Shown here: in pieces, positions 34,390-46,915 of the stretch
Position numbering within the stretch: position 1 is the stretch's first letter
Layout: every line of letters starts with the position of its first letter
Assembly: GCA_027922465.2 (NCBI GenBank)
Contig: BQMF02000032.1
Coordinates: 1,240,001-1,304,000, forward strand
DNA length: 64,000 nt
Reading direction: 5' to 3'
DNA from: Turritopsis dohrnii
Taxonomy: Eukaryota > Cnidaria > Hydrozoa > Anthoathecata > Oceaniidae
Translations under genes and position numbers: made by a program
Notes under the pieces: generated by a model
Seen by the model: the letters and a program-made list of their open reading frames with translations, nothing else
Told to the model about the DNA's origin: nothing
The model's database searches: none

Positions 34390-35085
34390 ATGCCGTACGT
34401 ATTGTACGACAATCTTCAGCTAAATACCCCTTTTTACAATGTAAGGGTATCCATCATGATGCCAGTTATCGGAATTGTGAGACGTAAATATCAGCTGATG
34501 TTTTCGAAGGTGTCTGCATTTGGCGATAATTTCTGACCTTTTGTTGAGGAGGTTTTTTTCAGGGTGATTGGCGATCGAGAGGTTTTCATTAAGGCAAAGT
34601 AAACATCTTTTCGATTCTGGTGTGTGTGATTTGGCTTTGGTAATTATTTTCCAAGATATGGTTGGCGTTCCGTTCTTTTCTTTTATATCCCAAGCTTCTG
34701 TTGAAAGTGCCGTGTTTTTTTTATTTTTCCAGGCGGAGCGATGTATTGTGACTGTTGAACCTTTTCTTAAACATTGTTTCGCAAATTCCAATGTATTTCT
34801 TTTCTTTATAATTGGGCAAATCAGATTTTATAGCTTCATAAACAATGTTTGGGGTAAGACATTTTTTGTTCAGGGGATATGCTTCTTTGTGTACGCAATT
34901 GCAGGATCTTTCGTTTTCATTCTTGTTGATGGGATGAAGTATCTTCTTGTTATGGTTATCAATGATTGATTTCGCATTTGGCATGCAGCTATAGCTTACT
35001 TTGATGTTGTTTTTATTAAAAAGTTTGTGATATTTGTGATGCTGGGGAAAGTGTTTGTTTATTATTTTTAGGAAGTATCAGGCCT
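34390..35085 (-). pseudogene. Penelope-like element GIY-YIG endonuclease remnant
   Basis: Two frames on the minus strand (34721-34984 and 34420-34791) give the C-terminal part of a Penelope-like retroelement: IINKHFPQHHKY, SCMPNAKSIIDNHNKKIL, a Cys-rich CNC..KEAYPLNKKC stretch, and IVYEA...KKYIGICETMFKKRFNSH, the GIY-YIG nuclease core. The frame shifts near 34,730. The reverse transcriptase is not present. This family nicks DNA for retrotransposition; here only a decayed piece remains. Confidence 0.75.
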
Positions 35086-35315
35086 CGAAATTTCAAACTT
35101 TCACGTAAACTATACTTCGTTACCGTATTAATCAGTAACAGAAACGATCGTTGCGATGTAGTTCATTAAGAGGGCGTTAGCCAGGAGCAAAAAAAATTCC
35201 TTGTTGAGGCAGTAATTGGGAAAAGGCAATTTGAAAAGTGCTGAAGTTATGAACTATAAAAACTTTCAAAAACTTAGTTTGAAATATTTTCAATAATTAA
35301 ACAAGATTCGCAAAA

Positions 35316-38300
35316 ATGCGACTATATATTTCCCCAAAGTTGCAAAAATTTTATCAATTATCGTGTGGATAACCATAAGATAAATAAATAACAAGATAAA
35401 TAACAGCTACAATGGTAAAGCTACCATCAACTTGATAGAGTGCCTGCTCCCCTTACCGCTATGTGCCGCTTGCCGCTAACTTTGAGTTTGATGGTTTATT
35501 TACTTCATTTAAAGACAACAAATCAAACCAAACTAATTATTATCTAAAAGCATATTCATTCAGCCATCATTATGGAAAGTTTCAAAGTGAATTGCCAAAT
35601 ACTTACTGATTAATAGAGTAAAATCTAACACCGGGTCGCAATCATTGTGAAAATAATATTAAAAATGGCTTCTTCGAAAAATAAATGCTTCAAAATTCAG
35701 TGTCATAAATAACGGAGCATATCGATTCCTTGTTATTCCTCTGCTGTCTTGAATGCTACCAACATCTGAGATTTTATCCACACAAACAGTTTTCTTGTAT
35801 ATATCGTATACGCGAGCAAATCATCTAAAATTTACAGCAAGGTAATTCTGTAACTACGTGTCCTTTCTCCGCTATAGCAACAAAATTTGTTCTTGTTAGC
35901 ACTGATTTCAGCTTGATTATTCAATCAGTTGAATTTTTTTTCCAGACATTCAATTAGCGTGAAATCCCACGTTGATAATATTACCCATAGATTTATCGTT
36001 CAAGAAAACGTGAAACTTGTTTCGTAGACCTTTTCACCCAACCTTTTCACCAACTGTCATTAAAAATTTTTTATTGCGTTAACGCTTTTTAGCAATTGCA
36101 ACTACGTTGAATTCTATAGGATCATTCTAGCGTGTATCCTCCGCATGTTGAAAATCTCCACCACAAGTGTAGAAACAATTGATTTCATATGTTGCGAGTG
36201 TAAAATATAATTCAATACATGTTGATAATTACATTCGCCGTTCATGCTTTTAACAAATTAACGATGTCTGTGTTTACTGTATAATTACTCTAGGCTCACA
36301 ATAGGCCAATTCCCATCACGTGTCTAGATTTTTGCGATCAAAAGTTGACTTGTCGAGACGGCACTATTGTTTTCTAAAAAACTTCGCTCATAAAAATATG
36401 GCTGCCTTCGATTTGTAAACAGTAAGGGCATGCATTTTTATTAAGCCTGTGGTTGTCTTATATCTGCAGAAGCAAAGGAGGAAAGCACTTAAATTGAGAG
36501 AAAAGGGATTAAACTGTTATTATGAACACTAAATTCCATAAAATTTTGTTATTTGCATCACTTTTGACGAACGTGAAATTAGTTAGCGGAAAGAGGAACA
36601 AGTTAGCGGAAAGAGGAACATCACCCCGGTGATGTTTACGATTACAGTATTTGTTATCAATCTTATTCTCCTTGTTTGTTCTTGTTGATTAAGTATCTAG
36701 GATGACCATTTGTGGTGCTAAATCCATTTAACTGTGTTTTTACGTTTGCATTGACGAAATTTGCAACATTATAATTAAAGTTAGCGGTAAGGGGAGCAGG
36801 CACTCTACTCATATAAAAATGCTGTCTATACTTATCAGGGTGGAATTGAAGTTAATACCACAAAAAAACTTATTTCGAACTTTATGAAAAGAAGATGTAT
36901 GAACATCAAATGATAAGGTTTCACAATTTTTGCCAATGTGTTAAAAGTGATTGAGAAGTTACTATGGACATCATAATTAACATATGATCTTTATTCCTGC
37001 AGAAGACAAGTTTCCTATCCTTTAAACAATAAAATCACAGGAAAAATATAATTCAATAGACTCGCTTTCTGTAACTCAGATGAAACTCTCTTACAAAATT
37101 ATACAATCAAATTTGTATAATGGTTTACAAAAGAAGAAGAGAAAATTGTCAAACTTTTGAGTAGACATAACAGCAAATATATAACTATCAAAGGCAATCA
37201 AAAACCAATCTTTACTAAAACATATTATGTGTAGCATTTCAAATTAGGAACGAAGAGTTAGAATGACAATTTATAAAATTGAATTCAAGTTTTTAGAATA
37301 AACAGCTCTTATTCAAAAAAACATGTTTACACACATATATTAATTTGATAAAAATGACCTTCATAAATCCCAAATGAAAAAAAAATATTTTAGTAGTGAA
37401 AACATACATCCATAACCAAATCACTATATAGCTGGAAGTAGAAGTTATTGTTTTGGCTTGATTTAATTTATAGACTGTTATGTTGGAATGTGTTTTGATT
37501 TACGTTCGTTGATGTTTGTAATAAAAATTGTCAGATGTATTAACTTTTGCGAGACCGTATCAAAACAGCATATGTGATCATGGAATTCATATGTTGTTGT
37601 ATCAAACGACTATCCAGGGAAGCACATTCAACCAGATTATTTCATGTTTGTTTACGTGTCTTAATCCTTTTAATTAAAATATATATTATACGTATACAAT
37701 TGGTTTTCTGAACATCTTTTTGCATATACGATATCACGTTTTTATTGGCAGTTTTTGTTATGTACTCTTTGAAATAAATAACTGGTTGTTCTCCTCCACA
37801 TAAAAAGGGTTTCCTTCATATGGCTGTACATCCAGATGGACTACATTATCAGCAGGATGCAAAATAAAAATAAATCTTCAGCCTGGCTTTTAATAATGAA
37901 CTTTTAACTTTGCACTGAAATCACAGATTCAACGCTCTACTGTTCCAAGCATGTAACCACCATTCATCATAACGTTGTTATCAACAACAAAACAAAACGT
38001 CTGTGACATTGATATCGCTGTTTTCTGTTTTTCTTGTGTTCATTCAAAATTTTTTAAAAAACATTAAGGAAAACACTGAACTAAAACGACTTAATACCAT
38101 CATTTAACGTTTTATCTCTTGAATCATCTTAGAAGTTATATTAGCATACAAAGCTAAAATCTTCCACTGCCCAACTGCATTGACTGAAAAGAAATGGCGC
38201 TACTTCACTGAAGACTAGCCTCTATTCTTATCTACCTTGGCTAGGCCAATACTGAATACTGAACCGAGGCTATAAAAGTGAACGAAGAGGAGAAGGAAAT

Positions 38301-38342
38301 GCCGGTTTTAACATATATTTCGCCCTATGGGGAAATATATAA
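35316..38342. mobile_element. Inner family W copy (inverted, nested)
   Basis: The ends read TATATATTTCCCCAAAGTTGC on the left and, in reverse complement, TATATATTTCCCCATAGGGCG on the right. The right 1.1 kb mirrors 32,884-33,900, and the left 130 bp mirrors about 39,400-39,535. The simplest reading is a family member inserted in opposite orientation inside another. A TIR element at 35,438-36,805 is nested in it. Homology around the left end runs slightly past the presumed tip, so the exact boundary is uncertain. Confidence 0.5.
35438..36805. mobile_element. TA-flanked TIR element, GAGTGCCTGCTCCCC ends
   Basis: 1,368 bp with inverted ends GAGTGCCTGCTCCCCTTACC and TA on both sides. GTTAGCGG motifs lie near both ends, and a tandem GTTAGCGGAAAGAGGAACA pair is at 36,580-36,620. 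No transposase visible. Confidence 0.8.
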
Positions 38343-38488
38343 AAGTACCAATACCAAGGAGGGTTTTCACTATATTCGAGTCTGGATTATAAAAAATACA
38401 TGCTGGAAAACACTTCTGTATTTATTCTAAAGTTTCACTTAAGTGAAAAAGGTAAACTAATTTAACTGCAGCTATTCTTGTGTTACCA

Positions 38489-39403
38489 GGCCTGGTCGTA
38501 AGAGGCGTGTGATTGCACGCGCACACCTCCACACACGCCAAGACTTATTTACGTGTGTCAATCGCCTGGCTTGTAATGACAAGTGTAATAACAAATGTTT
38601 ATTTAAAAGTCAACAAAAATCTGTCCCAAAATGTTGAAAGTTTTGCTTCGGAAATTGTTCATGTGCTATGATTAAATTTTACAATAACGGAACGAAACTT
38701 TGCTACCATTTCAGTAGTGAGGTCTCAGATCGCTTTGGAATACGGTAGTGGTTTTGAGTTAAAAATCAGTGCTCACAAATTTTCTTCGTTTGGTAGTAGA
38801 AAACAAGTCTACTCAGCGAAATCTGCTGAGGAATGAGGAAGGAGCTTCGTGCGCGCGATTTTATTATGTATTATTTAATTGTATTTTGTAGTTTTCTCTT
38901 TCTTTTTAACGTTCTTACAGAAGTATGCGCAAGGTTGCAGTTTCGAAAAAATAATCTTTTGTTTAAAAAAATGACCAGCCAGGTGGTGACGAGTTAATGG
39001 AACGGAAACGTCTTTAATTTAATTCAAAAACCATTTGAACTTCAAACCAAAACGATGGAAAGTAATATAAATTTTTTTATTTTCAGGTTTTATTTTCCTC
39101 TTTATTAATTTTTGAATAAATTTTATTTACCGTCAAAGTAATCTTTATAGCTAACATTTTACGTTCCGAATCTTCGAAAACATTGTTTTGTTTTATTAAT
39201 TCATTCTCCGTGAAAATCTCATTATTTTTACATGACACATTTCAAATTTGATTTGATTATCATACAGAATGAAGATCGTTGATCTTAACTGAAAAAATTG
39301 ATCGCACATCTGTCAAAAGTTTACACTAGTGCACACCATAACTGGTATCGTCAATTAAGACGTGCGATGACCACACGTCTGCTAATTTTCTTACGACCAG
39401 GCC
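38489..39403. mobile_element. TIR element with GGCCTGGTCGTAAGA ends
   Basis: 915 bp with 15-bp inverted ends. Related tip sequences lie at about 46,005-46,070. Inside the ends, short GTGTG/CACAC blocks are mirrored. No coding sequence. Target duplication unclear. Confidence 0.7.
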
Positions 39404-39560
39404 ATGACAACATTTTTATCTGAGTATCAGGTTGATGGTAGTTATACCATTGTAATTATTTAATATACATTTTTCTTTTGGTTATGTACACACAATAATT
39501 GATCAAATTTTCGCAACTTTGGGGAAATATATAGTCCCATTTCTGAAAATCTTGTTTTTT
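39400..39560 (-). repeat. Right end of outer family W copy
   Basis: Reverse complement of 35,290-35,440, ending GCAACTTTGGGGAAATATATAG at about 39,535. Shared blocks include GGTTATG..CACA.AATTGATCAAATTTT. Confidence 0.6.
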
Positions 39561-39818
39561 TATCATTTTGTTTACTTCTTTAAGACCTATAATAACATGT
39601 TGCACTATTCAGCATTTTGCTAGATATGTAAACTATTTAAGGGTTACTATACATCAGACTTTGAATCACTCAATTTTTATATTATCTTGAAATGAATACC
39701 TGTTAAATATAACAATATGCAGTACAGATACCATGTAACTTCATTTTTATTTTATTTTAGGGAATATAATTATATAATTGTTAGATTTAAATTGATTTGG
39801 GAACATAAAATCTATATA

Positions 39819-39942
39819 ATGCCTATGCAATTTGAATACGACGATAAAGGGACAACCTTTTACTACTTTATCTTATCCTTTTTTGCTATGTTCCTGATTC
39901 CAGCTACATATTACTTATTTCCAGATAGGCAGAAGAAAGCAG
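39819..39942 (+). CDS. SEC63: SEC63 exon 1 (ER translocon J-protein)
   Basis: SEC63 is an ER membrane protein that recruits the Hsp70 BiP to the Sec61 channel for protein import. This exon encodes the lumen-facing start and first transmembrane helix. The frame opens MPMQFEYDDKG and carries on through TTFYYFILSFFAMFLIPATYYL, which follows the conserved animal SEC63 start (QF.YDD.G.TF.YF...F....IPATYYL.P). ATG 39819 is chosen because it matches the family N-terminus; the second Met lies two codons later. The exon ends GCAG|GTATGT in phase 1. The frame is open upstream, but that part has no homology. Confidence 0.9.
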
Positions 39943-40190
39943 GTATGTGATTACAAAAAGAAGTGCTCATGCTATGTTGGCTCTTGTTAGTCAATTTATT
40001 ATAATATTACACAATCGTTTTATTTGTAATAAGTCCTAGAAGTATTTCTAATGTACAAATAAGCTATTGCATAGAAATAGTGTGAGATTTCTTGAAGTGT
40101 TTATGTTGATGCTTTGATACAGCTAATTTTCTTAATAATCTACACATGTTGATAGTTATTCAATTATAAGCTATCACTGATCTATTATAG

Positions 40191-40293
40191 AACAAAGTGG
40201 TACAAAGAAACCTTGTTATTGTCCACCATGTATGGCAAAATATGATTTGTTAAGCCAGGTGCAGCCAAGAAAAAAGACATGGAAATTACTCAT
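40191..40293 (+). CDS. SEC63: SEC63 exon 2
   Basis: TATTATAG acceptor and CAT|GTGAG donor; phases 1 in and 2 out join exon 1 to exon 3 without a stop. It encodes the loop between the first two membrane helices, with a CYCPPC cysteine cluster and a basic QPRKKTWK segment entering the next helix. Intron 1 is 248 bp and intron 2 is 9.1 kb. Confidence 0.85.
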
Positions 40294-40359
40294 GTGAGTA
40301 TACATTTATCATTGAAGTTAACTTTTTGCATTTCATTAGAAAAGTATTTTGATGTAAAT

Positions 40360-40930
40360 CAGGCTTCGCCATGAAGAAATATCTAACCGCGGGATAAAAG
40401 CCGTAGCTAGAACACATTAGTTACGGGATCGCATACTATGAAAAACAACATCACAAATATTGTACAAGAGCCTTAAATGCATAAGGATTTCTACATGCTT
40501 TGTACTTTTGATATAATTCAAATAATGAAGTAATAACATAAAAACATTATTATAACACTTTCTAATGTTTCTGGAAATTTTGATTATTCATCTCACAACG
40601 ATTCAAAAGATATTTTGAGATATGGATACAGTTTTGAATTAAGAATGGATGTACGCCATTTTCTTTCACGGGAATCGACATTTTAATGACGTGCCATATT
40701 AGACATAAACAAGCGTCGCGAACGTATAGTTTGGACAGTAAGAAAGTTGAACCAAGAACACGGAAGGTTTTAATAGATTTCTTGCTTACGCAAAAATCTA
40801 ATAAACAACAAGAAAAAGTTTTTCATGTTAAGCTAAATCGTAACTACGCGAAAAAACACGTCCATTGCATAGCTTTAGCTACGCGACAGCGTGCAGGAAC
40901 GCGATCGCGTAGCTGTCGTGACGAAGCCTG
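40360..40930. mobile_element. TIR element with 6-bp target duplication GTAAAT
   Basis: 571 bp, ends CAGGCTTCG, perfect 6-bp duplication GTAAAT at 40354-40359 and 40931-40936. The left end continues CCATGAAGAAAT, the same as the 54,969-56,320 element. The interior has GCGATCGCGTAGC-type palindromes near the right end. It lies 66 bp after SEC63 exon 2. No convincing transposase. Confidence 0.8.
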
Positions 40931-40949
40931 GTAAATTGTTTGCTATCAA

Positions 40950-41537
40950 AAGTAGGGGGAAAATGGTTTCTCTTCTTAAAAAGATCACAAGGAAGGAGAA
41001 AGAAAGGCACGTGCTAAATGAATGAAGTGAATAAAAAACATGTTCGATCAGAAGCGCATAACAATTAAAAAAAGAAATTAAATTATTAAGACAAAAGCAA
41101 AAAAATATTTTGTTTCATGATACTCTTTTTTTACCTATCGGTTTTTAAACATTTTGATTGCTCGAAAAAAAGTTCACCCTTCTCAGACAGTCAGGCAAGC
41201 ATTAGGATACACTGGCAAACCGAACATGCTGCCACGTTTTGCCACTGCTGCTTTTTGTCCAAAATGTTTAGTCAGTTAGCTTCTTTGTATTGTATTGTTT
41301 TCAAAGCCAAGTCAACGGTGGTCCTTGGAATATAAAACTAGCAATAATAATAAAAACAAAAGGTTATTCCTATTGGTTCACCAGCCAAAAAAAGTCACAT
41401 TCGATTGGGGTTGCAATGTATTTTGTTTCGAACTCACGTCGCGCACAAAAAAAGAAATAATTTCGCTCACAACTCAATCTACCATTTTGCGTGACTTACA
41501 GACAAACAGACAGAGAATCGCCTATTAATATATAGAT
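40950..41537 (+). repeat. Dispersed repeat, second copy of 27,105-27,716
   Basis: Same order of landmarks as the first copy: GGGGGAAAATGGTTTCTC, GGCACGTGCTAAATGAAT, AAAGTTCACCC, TTTTGCGTGACTTACA and the CTATTAATATATAGAT end. Small indels distinguish them. Confidence 0.75.
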
Positions 41538-41641
41538 TATATATACTAACTAGCTAGTAGCTCTCACCATAAATGCCCCCACAATGCAAACACTGGGAAT
41601 TAGCAGACCCAAGGGTGGACAAGTTTACAATAAAACAAATA

Positions 41642-41856
41642 CAGTGTGTCTCAAAATAACTTATCCACCAACTTTCAAGGCGTATTTCTCATTACATGTC
41701 TGATAAAATATTGTGAATTTTATATCACATGAAAGAGCTTTTCATGCTCTATCCATTAATATAAAATGTTTGATAATATATTTTTTCTTCGAAAAGATAT
41801 TAAAGAAAAACTCAAGGATTTGGTTCATTAAATTCTTAAATGTCAATTAACAAAAT
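41642..41856 (+). repeat. Solo end of the DD41D element
   Basis: About 215 bp matching the left terminal repeat of the 9,252 element (CAGTGTGTCTCAAAATAACTT and onward) with roughly one difference per ten bases. An older, decapitated copy in SEC63 intron 2. Confidence 0.85.
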
Positions 41857-42204
41857 ACAGCCACCATTATTACAGCATCTTGCAGCCATGGAATCTCAAA
41901 GAAGTGTTGGACGCATTGTTGCACGTACAACAATGCGGCACATGCGAACAAATGAATGAAATATTCTCTAGCAAAGAAATAAACGAAATGAAGAAAATTG
42001 TTGCGCAATGCGAATGAAAAGGATGTAAAGAAAATCAATTTAAAGTTTTTACGAATCATTGATCAGAAATTGATTTTTGTTTTGTGATGGCATACTTTTG
42101 AGCATAAACAAAAAAATAAGTGTCTACAAAACACCAAAATAAGGAAATGCTATAATACATCGTCATAAAAAAAATATGAAAACTAAAGTCTAGTTGTCAT
42201 TACT
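41857..42204. other. Unassigned sequence in SEC63 intron 2
   Basis: No feature recognised; a 70-codon minus frame here has no motif. Confidence 0.35.
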
Positions 42205-43706
42205 GTCTGTTTTCTAAATTCGATAGAGTAACTCCTGCAAAATCAATTGTTCCTGTGTTCGCTTTTGCCCTCTTTGCGGGATACTTACGTGACGACTTTC
42301 CTCCAATTCTTCGCATTTTTTCACCACAACAAGCATTGATTGCATGGTCTGGGTTAAAATCTTCTAAAGGAGGGCATTCTTCACCAATGAGTATATTATT
42401 GAGTCTTTTTTGTCCCAATCTGTTTGGCCAGTTATTTTTTACCGACGAATTGGACTAAGCACATCAAGAAAAATAGCTATGTGTGTTAGAAATGATCGGT
42501 GTTTCCACTTTTTTATAAAACCTTCTAGCTCGGCTCTTTTTGTGGCTTGTGAATCTGTTTGGCTTTGTGATTCTATGTGTGCCATATATGTTCCATTATG
42601 GTTTAAAAGAGTTTCCATTGCACAAAATTTATGGTCAATCCAGCGTGTTCCATGTGCTTTACTGGGCTTTGGTACAGTTTTCTCCATAACATCAGAAAAT
42701 GCCTTCAGTTCTCTTAGCCTTTTGGGGGAATTCTGGTAAAGATAATAAAGTTTGGGCAACATTTCATCAATCATTTGAAATGACTTGATGTCTTGAAATG
42801 CATCTTTTAATGCTAGCTCCAGCCTATGGTTGAAGCAATGCACAACCTTGAGCCAAGGTAATGATTCCTTTAAAAGTGTAGCAATGTCGCGTTTTCTTAC
42901 CATGTTGACACTTGCCCCATTGAGATTAATCCCAACCAATCTCTTTTCCAAGGATGTGATACGTTTTCTCTGAAATGCACCTTCAATGCTTTTTTTAATT
43001 CCATTAGCATTTTCTACAGACTCTGAAATAATATTTGACAACAGGTACACCACTGTCTAAAAAGAGAACATAAATGACCTTTTGCTCTGTGACTGAGCTG
43101 CCAGTGTTTTCATCACAAACAAAATATCTCGCATTTGCTACGCTTTCAGCTAGTGACCTTTTCGTATCCCCTTCAATATAATCTGTAAATCATGCTACTT
43201 GGTTACGTGATTCGTACTTTGGTTTAATACCTGTGACATTATTTTTTACTTATAAACTGAGTAAACTATCGTAATCACTAAATGGTCTTTCCATTTTAGC
43301 TAAATAGTAAGCTGAATTAAATTTAATTCTCATAGAGACCCTGTCCTTTTCATTCATTTTCATGATCCCTCGAAAAATTGGAGCAATGTTAATAACATTC
43401 TGTTGATATGCCTCGGTGCCCATTTCACTTTTAGTTTGAAGATTGACTGCTCTTTTGTGTTGCTCACCTTTAAAATGTTTTACCAAGCTATCCTTTTTTA
43501 ACATTCGTTGAACCTGGCTGTATCCAGGTTAAAGAGAAGTTGCTGCTGCCACTTATTCTCTTCTCCCATCTTTTACAAGTTCTTGCACACTAGTTTTTCC
43601 ACCTTGCCGTTTATGATGTCATACTCTAATTTACATTTGAGTTCCGTCTTCCACTTGCGTACCGTAATGAATTTTGCAGATTTGCCAACTTTTGAATTAG
43701 AAGCCA
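42205..43706 (-). pseudogene. hAT transposase remnant, ZNF862-like
   Basis: Minus-strand pieces follow the order of a ZNF862-type hAT transposase. The start (MASNSKVGKSAKFITVRKWK) is at about 43,706. The zinc-finger region continues KKDSLVKHFKGEQHKRAV at 43,504. The core at 42439-43053 reads NLNGASVNMVRKR, then PWLKVVHCFNHRLELALKDAF and HGTRWIDHK. A C-terminal tail (GQKRLNNILIGEECPPLEDF) is at 42,418. Stops and frame changes separate the parts, and a middle section with the hAT dimerisation/catalytic end is missing. Dead element or decayed domesticated copy. Confidence 0.8.
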
Positions 43707-43776
43707 TTTTAAGAAAACTAAGCGTGCGAAATTGAAAACTAACTACTTGAATAAACTGAAAATTAAGAGTTTGCAA

Positions 43777-46004
43777 TGGTTTCGATGATGATATGATTTT
43801 TATGTTTTCATTGAATTGAGCAAAATTTGTTTCAATTATGGAGCACGTACGAACAAAGGACAGGTGTTCTATTAAAATATTTTTTCTTCTTTTTCTTCTG
43901 AGTTAGTAATTATTAAAACATTCTATTTTTTCATCGTTCAATTTCACTGTGAGTGAGTGAGTGAGTGTATCACCTGGTTTTTATAAAGTCATTTTTCAAT
44001 ATCGACGCACTATGCGTAGTTTAAAATTTCGAATAACGAATCCTTAATTCCAACCCTGTGCTGTTCGGTAATGACCCATTCGTACATTTATTGAAGATGA
44101 AAAAAAACAAAAACAGTTAACTTCTAAACCATTTACCAGTGAGAGAATTCACATCATGAATTGTTCTTATTTTAGACGAAAATTCAGACTGTTCTTAATT
44201 TTTGGAGCAATGATTTGAGCCTCAGGTTGTTCTTACTTTGTTCTTATAAAAAAAGCATGTAAATCAATTACAAATCAGTGCATTCAATAAAATCTTCGAA
44301 TGAAAGGTTTAGTATTTTCGGTGTAAAGCATAATTTGGTATAGAAGCACAGAAGAAAGGTCGTAAAGACTAATTTAAAGTAAGGTCAGGCATTTGATCTC
44401 ACCATAACAACCCTTTTAATTAGAATTTTTTATTGACGGCAAAATTTAGCCATTGTAATATGATGATTTTGTTGGACACGTCGACAAATATGTTTTTCAC
44501 GTTGGCAAAATTGTTTTTATTCAATATGCATTTCCCCTTGTTTTCCTATACGTATTTAGAACTTAGAGCAATCGGCGCACTCTCGCTTGCTTTCCGATAA
44601 TCCTTGTGACATTTTATCGAAAATCATGGTGGATGTAGGGGATAGGTGTCTTTGGCTATGCTCACATTCATTGAATTTTTGCCAATTGCCAAATACACCG
44701 GAAATAAAAGCATCTGACTTGTAATGAGTTTACTGTGGTGAAACTCTACAACAAAACCAACGCAACTAAGTTGAATTTGCTTTATCGCAATATATAAGGT
44801 GAGTTCTCATTTACCCAGCCAACAACTACAAGATATTTCATTCCTTCCTCGATTGCAAAATATTTGAAAAGACAGTTACAATTGTAGCAAACAACGAAAG
44901 GGAATTAAAATTCTTTCTTTTTATGCTGTAGCAATTTAAATGAATGAAGAAAAAAATGAACGTCATGAAAGAAAAAAAAATTGAATACTGAAAGAAAAAA
45001 GATAAATGAATGAGTTCATAAAAGAAAAGAGAACATCGTGTTTTTTCCTTTGTTTTATTTGTTTAATGGGTGGTTAATTCTGAAAATATCAAAATTCCAC
45101 TGTCGGCATTTTTTTGCCAAGGTGAAGTGGGCTTTTCTCAAATTACGACAGCAATTACATCGGCATTTGCCGCGTGCCGCCGTGAATTAAAAGGATTGCT
45201 ATAAGGTCCAAGCCCTTGTCCATCATACAAAATTTGTAATGTGTGTTCAGAGGTTTACACCACTGAAATAAAAAGTAATGTCATTAATGTCATAGGGGTG
45301 AACACAATAATATTACTGACAATAATGAACCTATGACATATTATTACATATCTTATAATAATTGCGTAACGTGCATACCACTTTTATTTTAGGGAGTGAT
45401 ATATTTAGTTTTAATTTATGGTCAATGTCTTCTTAGTTGTGTGTAAAACCCTGAGAAGCAAGAGTATTTTTTATGATTATTATGTAGTAGCACGTGGCAT
45501 CGCCACGGGAGAATCATTGCATTGCATTGCATCCCCAATCGAACGCCATGCTTTTGGGAAATATCTCGAGAACCAATAGGGATAACTGACGCTTTTATGG
45601 GTTCGCAGTACAGGCGATGGGGTGACAAAAAATTTGGGCCTAATTTCTGTTTGGGGATGCGACTATGATGGCATCAAAATATTTGATCAAGGATATCTCA
45701 GTAACGGTTGATCGTAGTGAAACGATCCCATACATTTTTTGCTCAGTTTCTCGAGCTCTACAACATGGGTACACTTTTGAATGGCTATTCCTTGATTTAA
45801 CTTTTCGTCACAGGGTACGTACACAGGAAAGGCGGATATGATACATGGTTTTTGAAGTTAGACTTGGTAAAAAGTTTTTACCCGGGACACTAGTAATGTT
45901 ATAATATTATACACTATTATACAATACTATACACTGCTCACTGGAGAGTTTCTGTCAGAAAAATATTTGAGTCTTTCTTTTCAGCAATTAGAATATCTGG
46001 TATT
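43777..46004. other. SEC63 intron 2 interior, no gene recognised
   Basis: AT-rich. A GTGA/GAGT microsatellite lies near 43,955. Short frames show no motif. Confidence 0.35.
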
Positions 46005-46070
46005 ACAGGCCTTGTCATAAGAGCTGTGTGATTGCATACCCACACACATGCAAGACGTGCTATTATACTA
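46005..46070 (+). repeat. Fragment of the GGCCTGGTCGTAAGA element
   Basis: Matches the first 65 bp or so of the 38,489 element (CAGGCCTTGTCATAAGAG...GTGTGATTGCA) with about 20% differences. Confidence 0.55.
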
Positions 46071-46159
46071 TGATGGTTGTTTCATTTGAAATTGGATATT
46101 AACTGTCATTTTAACTTGCACAAGTTTCTCTTTGTGGAAATTCTGGTTAAACTTCCATT

Positions 46160-46410
46160 TCCCTATGCTGTAAAGGGAGCTGGAAACTAAGATGCTTTTT
46201 AATTTCATTGAATAATATGAAAAGGATTCCTGCTGGTACCACTTAGGTTTTCATTATTCTTTTGTAAGGTGAAGAAATGAATTCATATATATAACAAAGG
46301 AAATGCCAAAATTACCTAAAGAACTGTGGTGGTTTTTCCTAGTTACTGGCACATTTGGTGAATATACCTAAGTGGTGCTCCTTTGTTGTCAATTGAATAA
46401 TCTCAGGATG
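46160..46410 (+). repeat. Dispersed repeat R, copy 2
   Basis: Degraded match to 55,488-55,720, starting AAAGGGAGCTGGAAACTAAG and including CTGCTGGTACCACTT. Confidence 0.65.
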
Positions 46411-46837
46411 AGCATGAAAATTAATCTAATAAGTTGAGAATGTTTTGTTTTATATAGATGGTGGAGCATGTTCAGCTTGCAATGTGTCACCCCGAAAGAG
46501 TTCAGGAAAAATGAAATTAAGGAATTGGCAATGGAAAGTGTTACCATCTTGTAGAGCTCGAAATTCTGAACACTGAAATTAATATATAAGATCATATGTG
46601 TATAATGAACGGTTTTGGAGATATCATCGATGAAATGTTTTAATGGGATCATAGAAACCTTGTCCCAAAATGTTTACCCAAATATTTTTGGCTAATATTG
46701 TGGACCCCAAAAGCAACGGTTATCCGTGTTTATAACTTTCCCTAAATATAGCGTTTGATTTGATTTCAATCACACTGACATTGCACAGAAGAAGAGAAAT
46801 AATTTATGTGTGATCTTACATTTCTGACTTCCTGATC

Positions 46838-46915
46838 TCTCTCACAGCTCAAATCTCCCATTTTGGGTGACAGAGAAACAAACAAACGGAGAATCGGCTA
46901 TTATATATAGATTTT
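46838..46915 (+). repeat. 3' end fragment of the 27,105 repeat family
   Basis: Only the last 75 bp or so remain: CTCAAATCTCCCATTTTG..TGAC, AAACAAACAAACGGAGAATC and the ATATATAG end. Confidence 0.6.

Noticed and set aside
45422..45628. 68-codon minus-strand ORF with a short CATTG tandem
   Set aside because: Looks like chance in intron sequence; the tandem CATTG repeat makes part of the frame.
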